Shown piece by piece: positions 1 to 5,510 of a stretch of DNA of 5,888 nt. How positions within the stretch are numbered: the first letter of the stretch is position 1; every line of letters starts with the position of its first letter. The position numbers and the translations under genes are program-made. Source of the DNA: Agromyces sp. (GTDB taxonomy: Bacteria > Actinomycetota > Actinomycetes > Actinomycetales > Microbacteriaceae); contig JAPSJU010000135.1 of assembly GCA_031178025.1 (NCBI GenBank), forward strand, positions 1 to 5,888, in the 5' to 3' direction. The notes under the pieces were generated by a model that saw only the letters and a program-made list of their open reading frames with translations, had not been told where the DNA came from and ran no database searches.

Positions 1-1
1 C

Positions 2-385
2 GAGGAGGTGCTGGCCGCGGCATCCGCCATCGTCGAGGCCTTCGCCGCGACCGACGGCGACCGGTACTTCGCCACGTTCGCACCCGACGCGACCTTCGTG
101 TTCCACACCGAGCCCGAGCGCCTCCGCGACCGTGCCGCCTACGAGCGCATCTGGCGCGAGTGGCTCGCGAGCGGATGGCGCGTCACCTCGTGCACCTCGA
201 GCGACCAGCTCGTGCAGACCTTCCCGGGCGGCGCGGTGTTCAGCCACTCCGTCGCCACCGAGGTGCAGACGAGCGACGGCGCCGACGCCTACCGCGAGCG
301 GGAGACGATCGTGTTCCGGTCGGATGCCGCCGGGCTCGTCGCCATCCACGAGCACCTGTCCCCCGTACCCGACACCACGCCCTGA
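2..385 (+). CDS. NTF2-like / SnoaL-like domain protein, 5' end cut by window edge
   Basis: The reading frame is open to the left edge. A GTG at position 8 exists, but the GAGGAG before it touches the GTG with no spacing, so the gene probably begins outside the window. The visible 127 residues look like a nearly complete small NTF2/SnoaL-fold domain: an N-terminal helix (AAASAIVEAFAATDGDRY), then FAPDATFVFH, a WREWLASGW segment, and paired strands ending in the IHEHLS motif near the C-terminus. That ending is typical of SnoaL_3-type proteins. The fold forms a cone-shaped pocket used by isomerases, hydrolases and binding proteins, so the fold alone does not give a reaction. The stop lies 38 nt before the permease start on the same strand, so it is probably co-transcribed with the permease and cyclase. 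The fold call is fairly firm; the function is unknown. Confidence 0.75.
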   Translation, partial: EEVLAAASAIVEAFAATDGDRYFATFAPDATFVFHTEPERLRDRAAYERIWREWLASGWRVTSCTSSDQLVQTFPGGAVFSHSVATEVQTSDGADAYRERETIVFRSDAAGLVAIHEHLSPVPDTTP

Positions 386-410
386 CCCGGGCGCCGACCG
401 AGCCCCGACC

Positions 411-416
411 GAGGAG
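411..416 (+). promoter_or_regulatory. Ribosome binding site of the NCS1 permease
   Basis: GAGGAG lies 7 nt before the ATG at 424. This fixes that ATG as the start, although the frame stays open upstream to an ATG at 160 inside the preceding gene. Confidence 0.8.
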
Positions 417-423
417 AACAGCA

Positions 424-1815
424 ATGTCGCTCTACACCCGCCTCGAACGCCACCTCGAGGAGCACTCCGACGACGCCGGCCCGGTGCGCGGCGCCTTCGG
501 CCTCCGCCGCATCGGCATGATCTGGCTGGCCGCCAACCTCGTCGTCACGACCCTGCTCACCGGCACCCTCTTCGTGCCGGGCGTCGACTACGGCCTCGTC
601 GTGCTGCTGATCATCCTCGGCACCGTCGTCGGCGCCGCCGTCCTCGTGACGGTCGGCAGCATCGGCACGCGCACCGGGCTGCCCACGATGGCCCTCACCC
701 GCGGACCGTTCGGCACGCGCGGGAGCCTGCTGCCCGTCGCCGCGAACGTCGTCATCCTGATGGGCTGGAGCTGGGTGCAGGCGATGCTCGCCGGCATCGC
801 GCTCGACTTCCTGGTCGCCTCCGTCACGGGATTCTCGGCACCCGTGCTCTTCGCGGTCATCTGCCAGACCATCGTGGTGATCCTCGCCATCTTCGGCCAC
901 GAGGGCATCGCGCGGGTCGAGCCGTGGCTCGCCGTGCTGATGCTCGCGATCATGGCCTACATCTTCATCGTCGCCTTCACGAGCTTCGCGCCCGCGGAGT
1001 ACGCCGCCATCCCCGTCGACGACTCGATCGGCTACACGCCGATCCTCGTGCTCGACGTCGTCATCGCGACGGCGATCTCCTGGACGGTGCTCTCGGCCGA
1101 CTTCAACCGCTTCGCGACCTCGACCCGCGCGGGCATCATCGGTTCGGGCGTGGGCTACTCGCTCTCGACGATCCTGGCCATGGTGCTCGGCGCGACGGCG
1201 ATCGGCTACGTCGTGCTCTCCGGTGACGAGGCGATCCCGTTCGACCCGGTGACGATCGTGACGCCGTTCGGAGCACCTCTCGCAGTCGTCATCTTCCTCT
1301 CGGTCATGGCGACGAACACGATGGTCGTCTACGGCATGGTCACGACCATCGTGAACGCCGTTCCCGGCCGCGCCAAGCTGAAGTTCCTGCCCACGGCGCT
1401 CATCGTCGGCGTGATCTCGATCATCGGCTCGACGTTCTTCGGGCTCCTGAACCAGTTCACGGCGTTCCTCGTCACGATCGGCGCCCTGTTCGCGCCGGTG
1501 TTCGCCATCATGATCGCCGACTACTACATCGTGAAGCGCGGGGTCTACACCGAGGACATCCTGCGCGAGCGGGAGGGTCGCTACTGGTACCTCGGCGGCG
1601 TGAACTGGACGGCGATCGTCGCATGGGCCGTCGGCGCCGTCGGCGCCTACCTCTGGACGTACGTCTGGCCCACCCCGATCGGCGCGACCATCCCCTCGTT
1701 CGTCGTGACGTTCGCGCTGTACCTGCTGCTCTCGCTCCGGGAGCGCGCGGGCAACGCTCCGGCGCAGAGCGTGCACCTCGCGGATGCGCCGGCCGCGCGA
1801 ACCACGAATGCGTGA
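424..1815 (+). CDS. NCS1-family nucleobase:cation symporter (cytosine/purine permease-like)
   Basis: A 463-residue integral membrane protein that should import a nucleobase or related small heterocycle with a cation across the cytoplasmic membrane. A charged N-terminus (about 30 residues) is followed by roughly 12 hydrophobic segments: near 28-50, 57-80, 101-130, 138-157, 167-188, 205-223, 236-265, 282-309, 322-340, 343-366, 391-413 and 419-437. Family marks are GWSWVQ (114-119) in helix 3, SADFNRF (224-230), matching the TADF-RF stretch of E. coli CodB, IADYYIVKRGVY (364-375), and a VNW segment after it. The length is normal for the family. The ATG at 424 is chosen for its strong ribosome site and because the region before it reads as the previous gene. 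The last 8 nt overlap the cyclase gene. The NCS1 family also carries allantoin, hydantoins, pyridoxine and thiamine precursors, so 'cytosine' should not be assumed. The family is confident; the substrate is open. Confidence 0.9.
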   Translation: MSLYTRLERHLEEHSDDAGPVRGAFGLRRIGMIWLAANLVVTTLLTGTLFVPGVDYGLVVLLIILGTVVGAAVLVTVGSIGTRTGLPTMALTRGPFGTRGSLLPVAANVVILMGWSWVQAMLAGIALDFLVASVTGFSAPVLFAVICQTIVVILAIFGHEGIARVEPWLAVLMLAIMAYIFIVAFTSFAPAEYAAIPVDDSIGYTPILVLDVVIATAISWTVLSADFNRFATSTRAGIIGSGVGYSLSTILAMVLGATAIGYVVLSGDEAIPFDPVTIVTPFGAPLAVVIFLSVMATNTMVVYGMVTTIVNAVPGRAKLKFLPTALIVGVISIIGSTFFGLLNQFTAFLVTIGALFAPVFAIMIADYYIVKRGVYTEDILREREGRYWYLGGVNWTAIVAWAVGAVGAYLWTYVWPTPIGATIPSFVVTFALYLLLSLRERAGNAPAQSVHLADAPAARTTNA

Positions 1816-2437
1816 CCTCAGCCATCCGCTCGGCTCCCGGATGCAGGTCTACCCGGGCGATCCCGGCGTGGAGTTCGCGCCGGCGCTCGAGCTCGACCGC
1901 GACGGCGCCGCCGTGACGGCCCTCCATCTCGGCTCGCACACCGGCACCCACGTCGACGCCCCCTCCCATACCGTCGCCGGCGGCCGCACGCTCGACGCCG
2001 TCTCGCTCGACGAGCTCGTCGGGGACGCGCTGATCCTCCGGGTCGAGGGCCTCGCCGATCGGGAGGTGGTCTCGGTGCCGATGCTCGGCGAACTGCCCGA
2101 GCGCGTGCCGGCGATCGTCGTCCTGGACACGGGGTGGGCGCGGCACTTCGGCACCGAGCGGGCCCTGCGGCATCCGTCGCTCGACCCGGCCGCGGCGCGC
2201 CTGCTCTCCGAACGCGGCATGCACGTGCTCGCCGTCGACACCCTCAGCCCCGACCCCACCGATGCCGAGGGCACGAGCGCGTTCCCCGTGCACGACATCG
2301 TGCTCGGCGGCGACGGCCTCATCGTCGAGAACCTGACCGGCCTCGACGGACTGCCGTCGCGGGTCCGGATCGGGGTGTTCCCGCTGCGGCTCGCGGTCGA
2401 CGGGGCGCCGGCGCGGGCGGTCGCGTTCGTCGACTGA
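1808..2437 (+). CDS. Cyclase-family metal-dependent hydrolase (kynurenine formamidase-like)
   Basis: A 209-residue soluble enzyme of the cyclase family (PF04199), which includes bacterial kynurenine formamidase (KynB) and isatin hydrolase; these use divalent metal to hydrolyse an amide or open a ring. The N-terminus begins directly with the family's DLSHPL block and a YPGDPG segment. The metal-binding signature HTGTHVDAPSH is at 44-54, giving H44, H48, D50 and the extra catalytic histidine H54. The second half has DTLSPD (144-149), VHD with H162, and ENLTGLD with E174; H162 and E174 probably complete the metal site. The length matches KynB closely. The ATG at 1808 is preferred over an in-frame ATG at 1784 because the family block starts here. 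It overlaps the permease stop, which suggests translational coupling, as no clear ribosome site precedes it. No kynurenine-pathway partner is visible, so the substrate is more likely whatever the permease imports. The family is sure; the reaction is not. Confidence 0.9.
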   Translation: MRDLSHPLGSRMQVYPGDPGVEFAPALELDRDGAAVTALHLGSHTGTHVDAPSHTVAGGRTLDAVSLDELVGDALILRVEGLADREVVSVPMLGELPERVPAIVVLDTGWARHFGTERALRHPSLDPAAARLLSERGMHVLAVDTLSPDPTDAEGTSAFPVHDIVLGGDGLIVENLTGLDGLPSRVRIGVFPLRLAVDGAPARAVAFVD

Positions 2438-2440
2438 CGC

Positions 2441-2453
2441 GCCGCCCGGCGGC
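2441..2453. terminator. Possible bidirectional terminator hairpin between cyclase and sirtuin genes
   Basis: The 38-nt convergent gap holds a perfect inverted repeat, GCCGCC-C-GGCGGC, which can form a 5-bp GC stem with a 3-nt loop. A second pairing, GCGGC (2449-2453) with GCCGC (2462-2466), competes with it. There is no T-run on either strand, so this is at best an actinobacterial-type terminator without a U-tract. The stem is short and the region is GC-rich, so chance is possible. Confidence 0.3.
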
Positions 2454-2470
2454 CGCTCGGCGCCGCTCGG
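2452..2470. repeat. Tandem pair of GCCGCTCGG in the convergent gap
   Basis: The 9-mer GCCGCTCGG occurs twice, at 2452-2460 and 2462-2470, one base apart. The related GCCGCTC occurs again at 5488 and 5509 in the last convergent junction. It may be low-complexity GC sequence or part of transcription-end structure; no function is evident. Confidence 0.4.
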
Positions 2471-2475
2471 GCACG

Positions 2476-3180
2476 CTACTCGCGCGCGGATCGGGTCGCG
2501 ATCGCCTCGTCGACCCACTGCGGCACGACGATGGTCGCAGGCCCGTGCCGCACCTCGTCGAAGAGCGGCGTGATCTCGCTCGCCGCGAGGTTCAGCTCGA
2601 CGGTGTGCGCGCCCGCCGCCGCCGCGGTCATCACGAATCCGGCGGCGGGGTGGACCGCACCCGAGGTGCCGATCGCGACGAACACGTCGCACGCGAGGAG
2701 CGCCTCGTCGATGGCCTCGAGTCCGTACGGCATCTCGCCGAACCACACGACATCGGGGCGGAGCATCCGCTCACCGCAGCGGGGGCAGGGCGGACGCTCG
2801 ATGAGCGGCGCCGTGACCGAGGATGCGGCGCCGCAGGCCGTGCACCGCGCCCGCAGCAGCTCGCCGTGCATGTGCACCACCCGGCGGCTGCCGCCGCGCT
2901 CGTGCAGGTCGTCGATGTTCTGCGTGACGACGAGCAGGTCTTCGCCGAACACCGCCTCGAGCCGGGCCAGGGCGAGGTGCGCGGGGTTCGGGTCGGCGAA
3001 GGCGACCGCGTGCCGGCGTGCGTCGTAGAAGCGCAGCACCGTCTCCGGATCGCGGGCGAACGCCTCGGGCGTGGCGACGTCCTCCACGCGATGACCGTCC
3101 CAGAGTCCGCCCGCATCGCGGAACGTCGGCACGCCGCTCTCCGCCGAGATGCCGGCACCGGTGAGCACGACGAGTCGCAT
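2476..3180 (-). CDS. cobB: CobB-like NAD-dependent sirtuin deacylase
   Basis: A 234-residue cytoplasmic sirtuin that removes acyl groups from protein lysines, using NAD+ and releasing nicotinamide and O-acyl-ADP-ribose. Motifs run in family order: GAGISAESGVPTFRD (8-22) for NAD binding, TQNID (86-90), HMHGEL with catalytic H105, zinc-binding cysteines C113/C116 and C132/C135, WFGEMP (146-151), GTSG (171-174) and ELNL (195-198). The sequence follows E. coli CobB closely, including GLWDGHRVEDVATPEAF. The FYDARR stretch gives Y52 and R55, the pair that marks class III sirtuins able to remove succinyl or malonyl groups. The frame stays open upstream to an ATG at 3288, but family alignment and the divergent gene favour the ATG at 3180. 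GGAGG ends only one base before this ATG, too close for a normal ribosome site, so the transcript may be leaderless or start at the GTG at 3168. It converges on the cyclase gene and diverges from the dehydrogenase gene. Confidence 0.93.
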   Translation of the reverse strand: MRLVVLTGAGISAESGVPTFRDAGGLWDGHRVEDVATPEAFARDPETVLRFYDARRHAVAFADPNPAHLALARLEAVFGEDLLVVTQNIDDLHERGGSRRVVHMHGELLRARCTACGAASSVTAPLIERPPCPRCGERMLRPDVVWFGEMPYGLEAIDEALLACDVFVAIGTSGAVHPAAGFVMTAAAAGAHTVELNLAASEITPLFDEVRHGPATIVVPQWVDEAIATRSARE

Positions 3181-3186
3181 GCCTCC

Positions 3187-3192
3187 ATTGAA
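3187..3192 (-). promoter_or_regulatory. Weak candidate -10 element for the sirtuin gene
   Basis: Read on the minus strand this is TTCAAT, four of six matches to TATAAT, ending 6 nt before the sirtuin ATG. Transcription would then start at or near the A of the ATG, giving a leaderless message. No convincing -35 box is seen. This is inference from position and a weak match. Confidence 0.3.
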
Positions 3193-3234
3193 CCGCGTGC
3201 CGCCGATTCCCGCGTCCCCCGCCTCGGGCGGCGG

Positions 3235-3240
3235 CATGAT
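3235..3240 (+). promoter_or_regulatory. Weak candidate -10 element for the dehydrogenase gene
   Basis: CATGAT matches TATAAT at four of six positions. Transcription would begin near 3247, leaving about 44 nt of leader before the ATG at 3291 and almost none before the alternative ATG at 3252. No clear -35 box is visible. Confidence 0.25.
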
Positions 3241-3241
3241 G

Positions 3242-3266
3242 GGAGGCACGGATGCATCCAGCCTCC
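3242..3266. repeat. Imperfect 25-bp dyad containing the palindrome GGATGCATCC
   Basis: Outer arms GGAGGC (3242-3247) and GCCTCC (3261-3266) flank the perfect 10-bp palindrome GGATGCATCC (3250-3259), with 2 and 1 unpaired bases between. It lies in the divergent region between sirtuin and dehydrogenase and covers the upstream ribosome site and ATG at 3252. It could be an operator or an RNA hairpin that hides that start. The palindrome also coincides with the common genomic word GGATGC, so chance is not excluded. Confidence 0.45.
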
Positions 3267-3290
3267 GCCGAACCCACGATCGGAGCATCC

Positions 3291-4076
3291 ATGGCCCGCG
3301 ACCACGCCGGCACCACGGCGGTCATCACGGGCGCGAGCTCGGGACTCGGCGCGGAGTTCGCCCGCACGCTCGCCGCACGCGGCGCGAACCTCGTCCTCGT
3401 CGCGCGCCGCGAGGGGCGTCTCACCGCGCTCGCCCGCGAGCTCGAGACCTCGTACGGCGTCGCGGCGGACCCCGTCGCGCTCGATCTCGCCCGACCCGAC
3501 GCGGCCGTCGAGCTCACCGCGTCCATCCGCGAGCGCGGGCTCACCGTCGACTCGCTCGTGAACAACGCCGGCTTCGGCATGCACGGCGCGCTGGCCGAGG
3601 CCGACGCGGCGCGGCTCGACGAGCAGGTGCGGCTCAACGTCGCGGCGGTCGTGTCCCTGACGCGCGCCTTCCTTCCCGAGATGACGGCGTCGGGACGGGG
3701 CATCCTCGTGAACCTCTCGAGCGTCGCGGCGTTCCAGCCGGTACCCCTGATGGCGGTCTACGGCGCCACGAAGGCGTTCGTGCTGAGCTTCACCGAGGCC
3801 GTCGCCTTCGAGACGCGCACGAGCGGGCTCCGCGTCACCGCGCTCTGCCCCGGTCCCACGCGCACCGAGTTCTTCCGGGTCGCCGGCACGGAGCATCGGA
3901 GGCGCGCGTACGAGACGCCCGCGCAGGTCGTCGCGACGGCCATGCGCGCCCTCGATGCACGACGCACGCCGGCGACGATCGTCTCGGGGCGCCGGAATCG
4001 CGCCATGGCCCAGGCCGCCCGGATCATGCCGCGTTCGATCGTCGTTCCGCTGACCGGGCGGATCATGGCGGACTGA
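3291..4076 (+). CDS. Short-chain dehydrogenase/reductase (SDR), classical type
   Basis: A 261-residue NAD(P)-dependent oxidoreductase with a single Rossmann domain. The cofactor loop TGASSGLG is at 13-20. ARR at 38-40 after the second strand suggests NADP(H), since basic residues there usually bind the 2'-phosphate. LDL (64-66) holds the adenine-contacting aspartate, and NNAG is at 91-94. The catalytic set is N116, S144, Y157 and K161 (SSVAAF then YGATKAF), and PGPTRTEF (187-194) follows. It resembles the DltE/YqjQ-like SDR group, whose substrates are mostly unknown. Two starts are possible. The ATG at 3291 has GGAG 5 nt upstream and gives the usual family N-terminus. The ATG at 3252 has a stronger GGGAGG 5 nt upstream but adds 13 residues without family likeness and lies inside a dyad; I chose 3291. 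The gene converges on a small membrane-protein gene 34 nt downstream. The family is firm; the substrate is unknown. Confidence 0.92.
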   Translation: MARDHAGTTAVITGASSGLGAEFARTLAARGANLVLVARREGRLTALARELETSYGVAADPVALDLARPDAAVELTASIRERGLTVDSLVNNAGFGMHGALAEADAARLDEQVRLNVAAVVSLTRAFLPEMTASGRGILVNLSSVAAFQPVPLMAVYGATKAFVLSFTEAVAFETRTSGLRVTALCPGPTRTEFFRVAGTEHRRRAYETPAQVVATAMRALDARRTPATIVSGRRNRAMAQAARIMPRSIVVPLTGRIMAD

Positions 4077-4110
4077 GGACGTCGCGACGAGCGCCCGGCC
4101 CCATCCGCCG

Positions 4111-4290
4111 CTAGCGGTCGGAGCGCGGGCGCACGAGCACACGCAGCACGACGAACACCACGAGCGCGACCACGGCGACGATCGCGAGCTTCACGACGAA
4201 CCAGACCACGCTGAAGACGAGCTCGACGAGGAACCATGCGATGACCACGGCGACGACCACGCCGAGCACGGTCCACAGGGTTCGGTTCAT
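4111..4290 (-). CDS. Small two-helix membrane protein, unknown function
   Basis: A 59-residue frame runs from the ATG at 4290 to a TAG at 4111-4113. The product is almost entirely hydrophobic: MNRTLW, then a first membrane segment (about 5-31) and a second (about 35-53), separated by a lysine at 34, with a basic tail VRPRSDR. A glutamate at 23 sits inside the first segment. Basic residues at both termini suggest both ends face the cytoplasm. Codon third positions are nearly all G or C, and the frame fills the space between its neighbours, which supports a real gene. It resembles short uncharacterised membrane proteins I have seen in actinobacteria, but I can name no family. GGAG ends one base before the ATG, too close to act as a ribosome site, and a TANNNT box ends 6 nt before it, which fits a leaderless message. 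It converges on the dehydrogenase and diverges from the PLP enzyme. Confidence 0.8.
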   Translation of the reverse strand: MNRTLWTVLGVVVAVVIAWFLVELVFSVVWFVVKLAIVAVVALVVFVVLRVLVRPRSDR

Positions 4291-4296
4291 GCTCCG

Positions 4297-4302
4297 AGGC
4301 TA
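4297..4302 (-). promoter_or_regulatory. Candidate -10 element for the small membrane-protein gene (leaderless)
   Basis: On the minus strand this reads TAGCCT, fitting the actinobacterial TANNNT form. It ends 6 nt before the ATG at 4290, so the predicted first transcribed base is the A of the ATG. This is the usual geometry of leaderless genes in actinobacteria. No good -35 box was found at normal spacing. Confidence 0.5.
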
Positions 4303-4337
4303 GCCGAACCGCGGGCGCCGGTCGTTCACCGGGCGGA

Positions 4338-4343
4338 TACGCT
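4338..4343 (+). promoter_or_regulatory. Candidate -10 element for the PLP enzyme gene
   Basis: TACGCT in the context GGATACGCTGG fits the TANNNT -10 form. Transcription would begin near 4350, giving a leader of roughly 47 nt that holds the ribosome site. No convincing -35 box lies 16-18 nt upstream. Confidence 0.5.
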
Positions 4344-4384
4344 GGAACCGCGGCGGCTGCCGCGGCATCCGTTCCCGGGCACCT

Positions 4385-4389
4385 GGAGG
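4385..4389 (+). promoter_or_regulatory. Ribosome binding site of the PLP enzyme
   Basis: GGAGG lies 7 nt before a GTG at 4397, which supports the GTG as the start of the PLP enzyme; no other start with such a site lies nearby. Confidence 0.8.
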
Positions 4390-4396
4390 CACGACC

Positions 4397-5479
4397 GTGT
4401 ACGACCCGACTGCGAGCGTTCCGGCGTTCCATCCCGAGACGACCGCGATCATCGCCGGCCGTCCTCCGCACGAGCCCGACCAGCCGATGAGCGTGCCGGT
4501 GCACCTCACGTCGACGTACGTCGCGGGGGGCGAGCTCGAGTACGGCCGCTACGGCAACCCCTCGTGGACCGCGTTCGAGGACACGCTCGGGGCACTCGAG
4601 GGCGGTCGCTGCGTGGCGTTCGCCTCGGGCATCGCCGCGATCGCCGCCGTGCTGGACCTCGTCGAGCCGGGAGGCACGGTCGTGGCGCCGCGGCACTCCT
4701 ACACGGGCACGGTGGCGCTGCTCGACGAGCTCGAGGCCACCGGCAGAGCCCGCGCGGTCTACGTCGACATCACCGACACCGACGCGGTCGCCGCCGCGAG
4801 CCGGGGCGCCGCCCTCGTGTGGTTCGAGTCGCCGACCAATCCGGCGCTCGAGGTCGCCGACATCCCCGCGATCGTGGCCGCGGCGCACGCGAACGGCGCG
4901 ATCGTCGCCGTCGACAACACGTTCGCGACGCCGCTCCTGCAGCGTCCGCTCGAGCATGGCGCCGACCTCGTCGTGCACTCGGCGACGAAGTACATCTCGG
5001 GACACAGCGACGTGCTCATGGGCGCGGCGATCGCGGCGTCGGACGAGCACGTCGCCGCGCTGGTGAAGCGGCGCTCGCTCTTCGGCGCCATCCCGGGTCC
5101 GCTCGAGACCTTCCTGGCGCTGCGTGGGCTGCGAACGCTCCCCGTGCGTCTCGAGCGGGCGCAGTCCAACGCCGCCGAGCTGGTGCGCCGCCTGGCCGGC
5201 CACGCCGCGCTCGAGGAGGTGCGGTACCCGGGTTTCGGCGCGATCATCTCGATCGTCGTGCGGGGCGGGGCGGAGCCCGCGGACGAGCTCGTGCAACGCA
5301 CCCGGTTGTGGGTGCACGCGACGAGCCTCGGCGGCGTGGAGTCCACGTTCGAACGGCGCCGCCGCTGGCCGAGCGAGCAGCCGACGATCCCCGAGGGGCT
5401 CGTGCGGCTCTCGGTCGGCCTCGAGCACATCGACGACCTGCACGGCGATCTCGCGCAGGCCCTCGACTCGCTCGGCTGA
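4397..5479 (+). CDS. Cys/Met-metabolism PLP-dependent enzyme (cystathionine gamma-lyase/synthase-like)
   Basis: A 360-residue cytoplasmic fold-type I PLP enzyme of the transsulfuration family, which makes or cleaves C-S bonds in cystathionine, cysteine, homocysteine or methionine. Seen in order: YGRYGNP (49-55), whose tyrosine and arginine bind the cofactor phosphate of the neighbouring subunit; ASGIAAI (76-82); HSYTGT with Y102 stacking on PLP; ESPTNP (144-149); D173 in VDNTFATP pairing with the pyridine nitrogen; Schiff-base lysine K198 in SATKYISGHSD; SLGGVES (310-316) with E315; and R337 in GLVRLSVGLE for the substrate carboxylate. It starts at GTG 4397 behind GGAGG. At 360 residues it is shorter than the usual 380-400. 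The segment normally between YPG and GFG in the C-terminal domain is missing, and the usual HPxxxTH block is replaced by FERRRRWPSE, as in some actinobacterial homologues. The family is certain; lyase versus synthase versus other specificity is not. Confidence 0.92.
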   Translation: MYDPTASVPAFHPETTAIIAGRPPHEPDQPMSVPVHLTSTYVAGGELEYGRYGNPSWTAFEDTLGALEGGRCVAFASGIAAIAAVLDLVEPGGTVVAPRHSYTGTVALLDELEATGRARAVYVDITDTDAVAAASRGAALVWFESPTNPALEVADIPAIVAAAHANGAIVAVDNTFATPLLQRPLEHGADLVVHSATKYISGHSDVLMGAAIAASDEHVAALVKRRSLFGAIPGPLETFLALRGLRTLPVRLERAQSNAAELVRRLAGHAALEEVRYPGFGAIISIVVRGGAEPADELVQRTRLWVHATSLGGVESTFERRRRWPSEQPTIPEGLVRLSVGLEHIDDLHGDLAQALDSLG

Positions 5480-5494
5480 CCCCGGGCGCCGCTC

Positions 5495-5510
5495 GCCGAC
5501 GGCCGTCGGC
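5495..5510. terminator. Palindromic hairpin between convergent PLP enzyme and hydrolase genes
   Basis: A perfect 16-nt palindrome, GCCGAC-GGCC-GTCGGC, forms a 6-bp stem with a 4-nt loop in the 34-nt gap between the two stop codons. Its symmetry and position suit a terminator acting on both strands. There is no T-run, so any termination would be of the U-tract-free kind. Confidence 0.5.

Noticed and set aside
160..423. Upstream extension of the permease to an ATG at 160
   Set aside because: This stretch lies inside the NTF2-like gene in another frame, reads as Arg-rich sequence, and the ATG at 424 has GAGGAG at ideal spacing.
132..1226. Plus-strand open frame (364 codons) within the permease region
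   Set aside because: It is a frame-shifted reading of the permease with runs of Arg, Pro and His; the true frame has membrane helices and family motifs.
289..1776. Long minus-strand open frame (495 codons) opposite the permease
   Set aside because: It is antisense to a clear 12-helix transporter. The product is mostly Arg, Asp, Gly, Glu and His without domain pattern, as expected when GC-rich third positions suppress stops on the other strand.
1508..2746. Minus-strand open frame (412 codons) opposite the cyclase
   Set aside because: It is antisense to an intact metal-hydrolase gene and has Arg-rich composition with no motifs.
2476..3180. Sirtuin as part of an anti-phage SIR2 defence system (Thoeris-like or similar)
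   Set aside because: It is short, CobB-like, with full deacylase and zinc motifs, and has no TIR, Argonaute, HerA or other defence partner beside it.
2134..3561. Plus-strand open frame (475 codons) across cyclase, sirtuin and dehydrogenase
   Set aside because: It crosses three well-supported genes on both strands and lacks any domain pattern.
4080..4117. Two 10-nt palindromes (CGTCGCGACG at 4080 and CCGCTAGCGG at 4108) in the dehydrogenase/small-gene junction
   Set aside because: Both are too short to make a stable hairpin after allowing for a loop, and the second overlaps the stop codon. I do not call a terminator there.
2631..4142. Long minus-strand open frame (503 codons) across the dehydrogenase and sirtuin
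   Set aside because: It overlaps two well-supported genes in other frames, has Arg/Ser/Ala-rich low-complexity composition and no recognisable domain.
3758..5443. Minus-strand open frame (561 codons) across the PLP enzyme, small membrane gene and dehydrogenase end
   Set aside because: It is a shadow of the PLP enzyme codons, rich in Arg, His, Asp and Val, and it would run over the small membrane gene and both divergent promoters.
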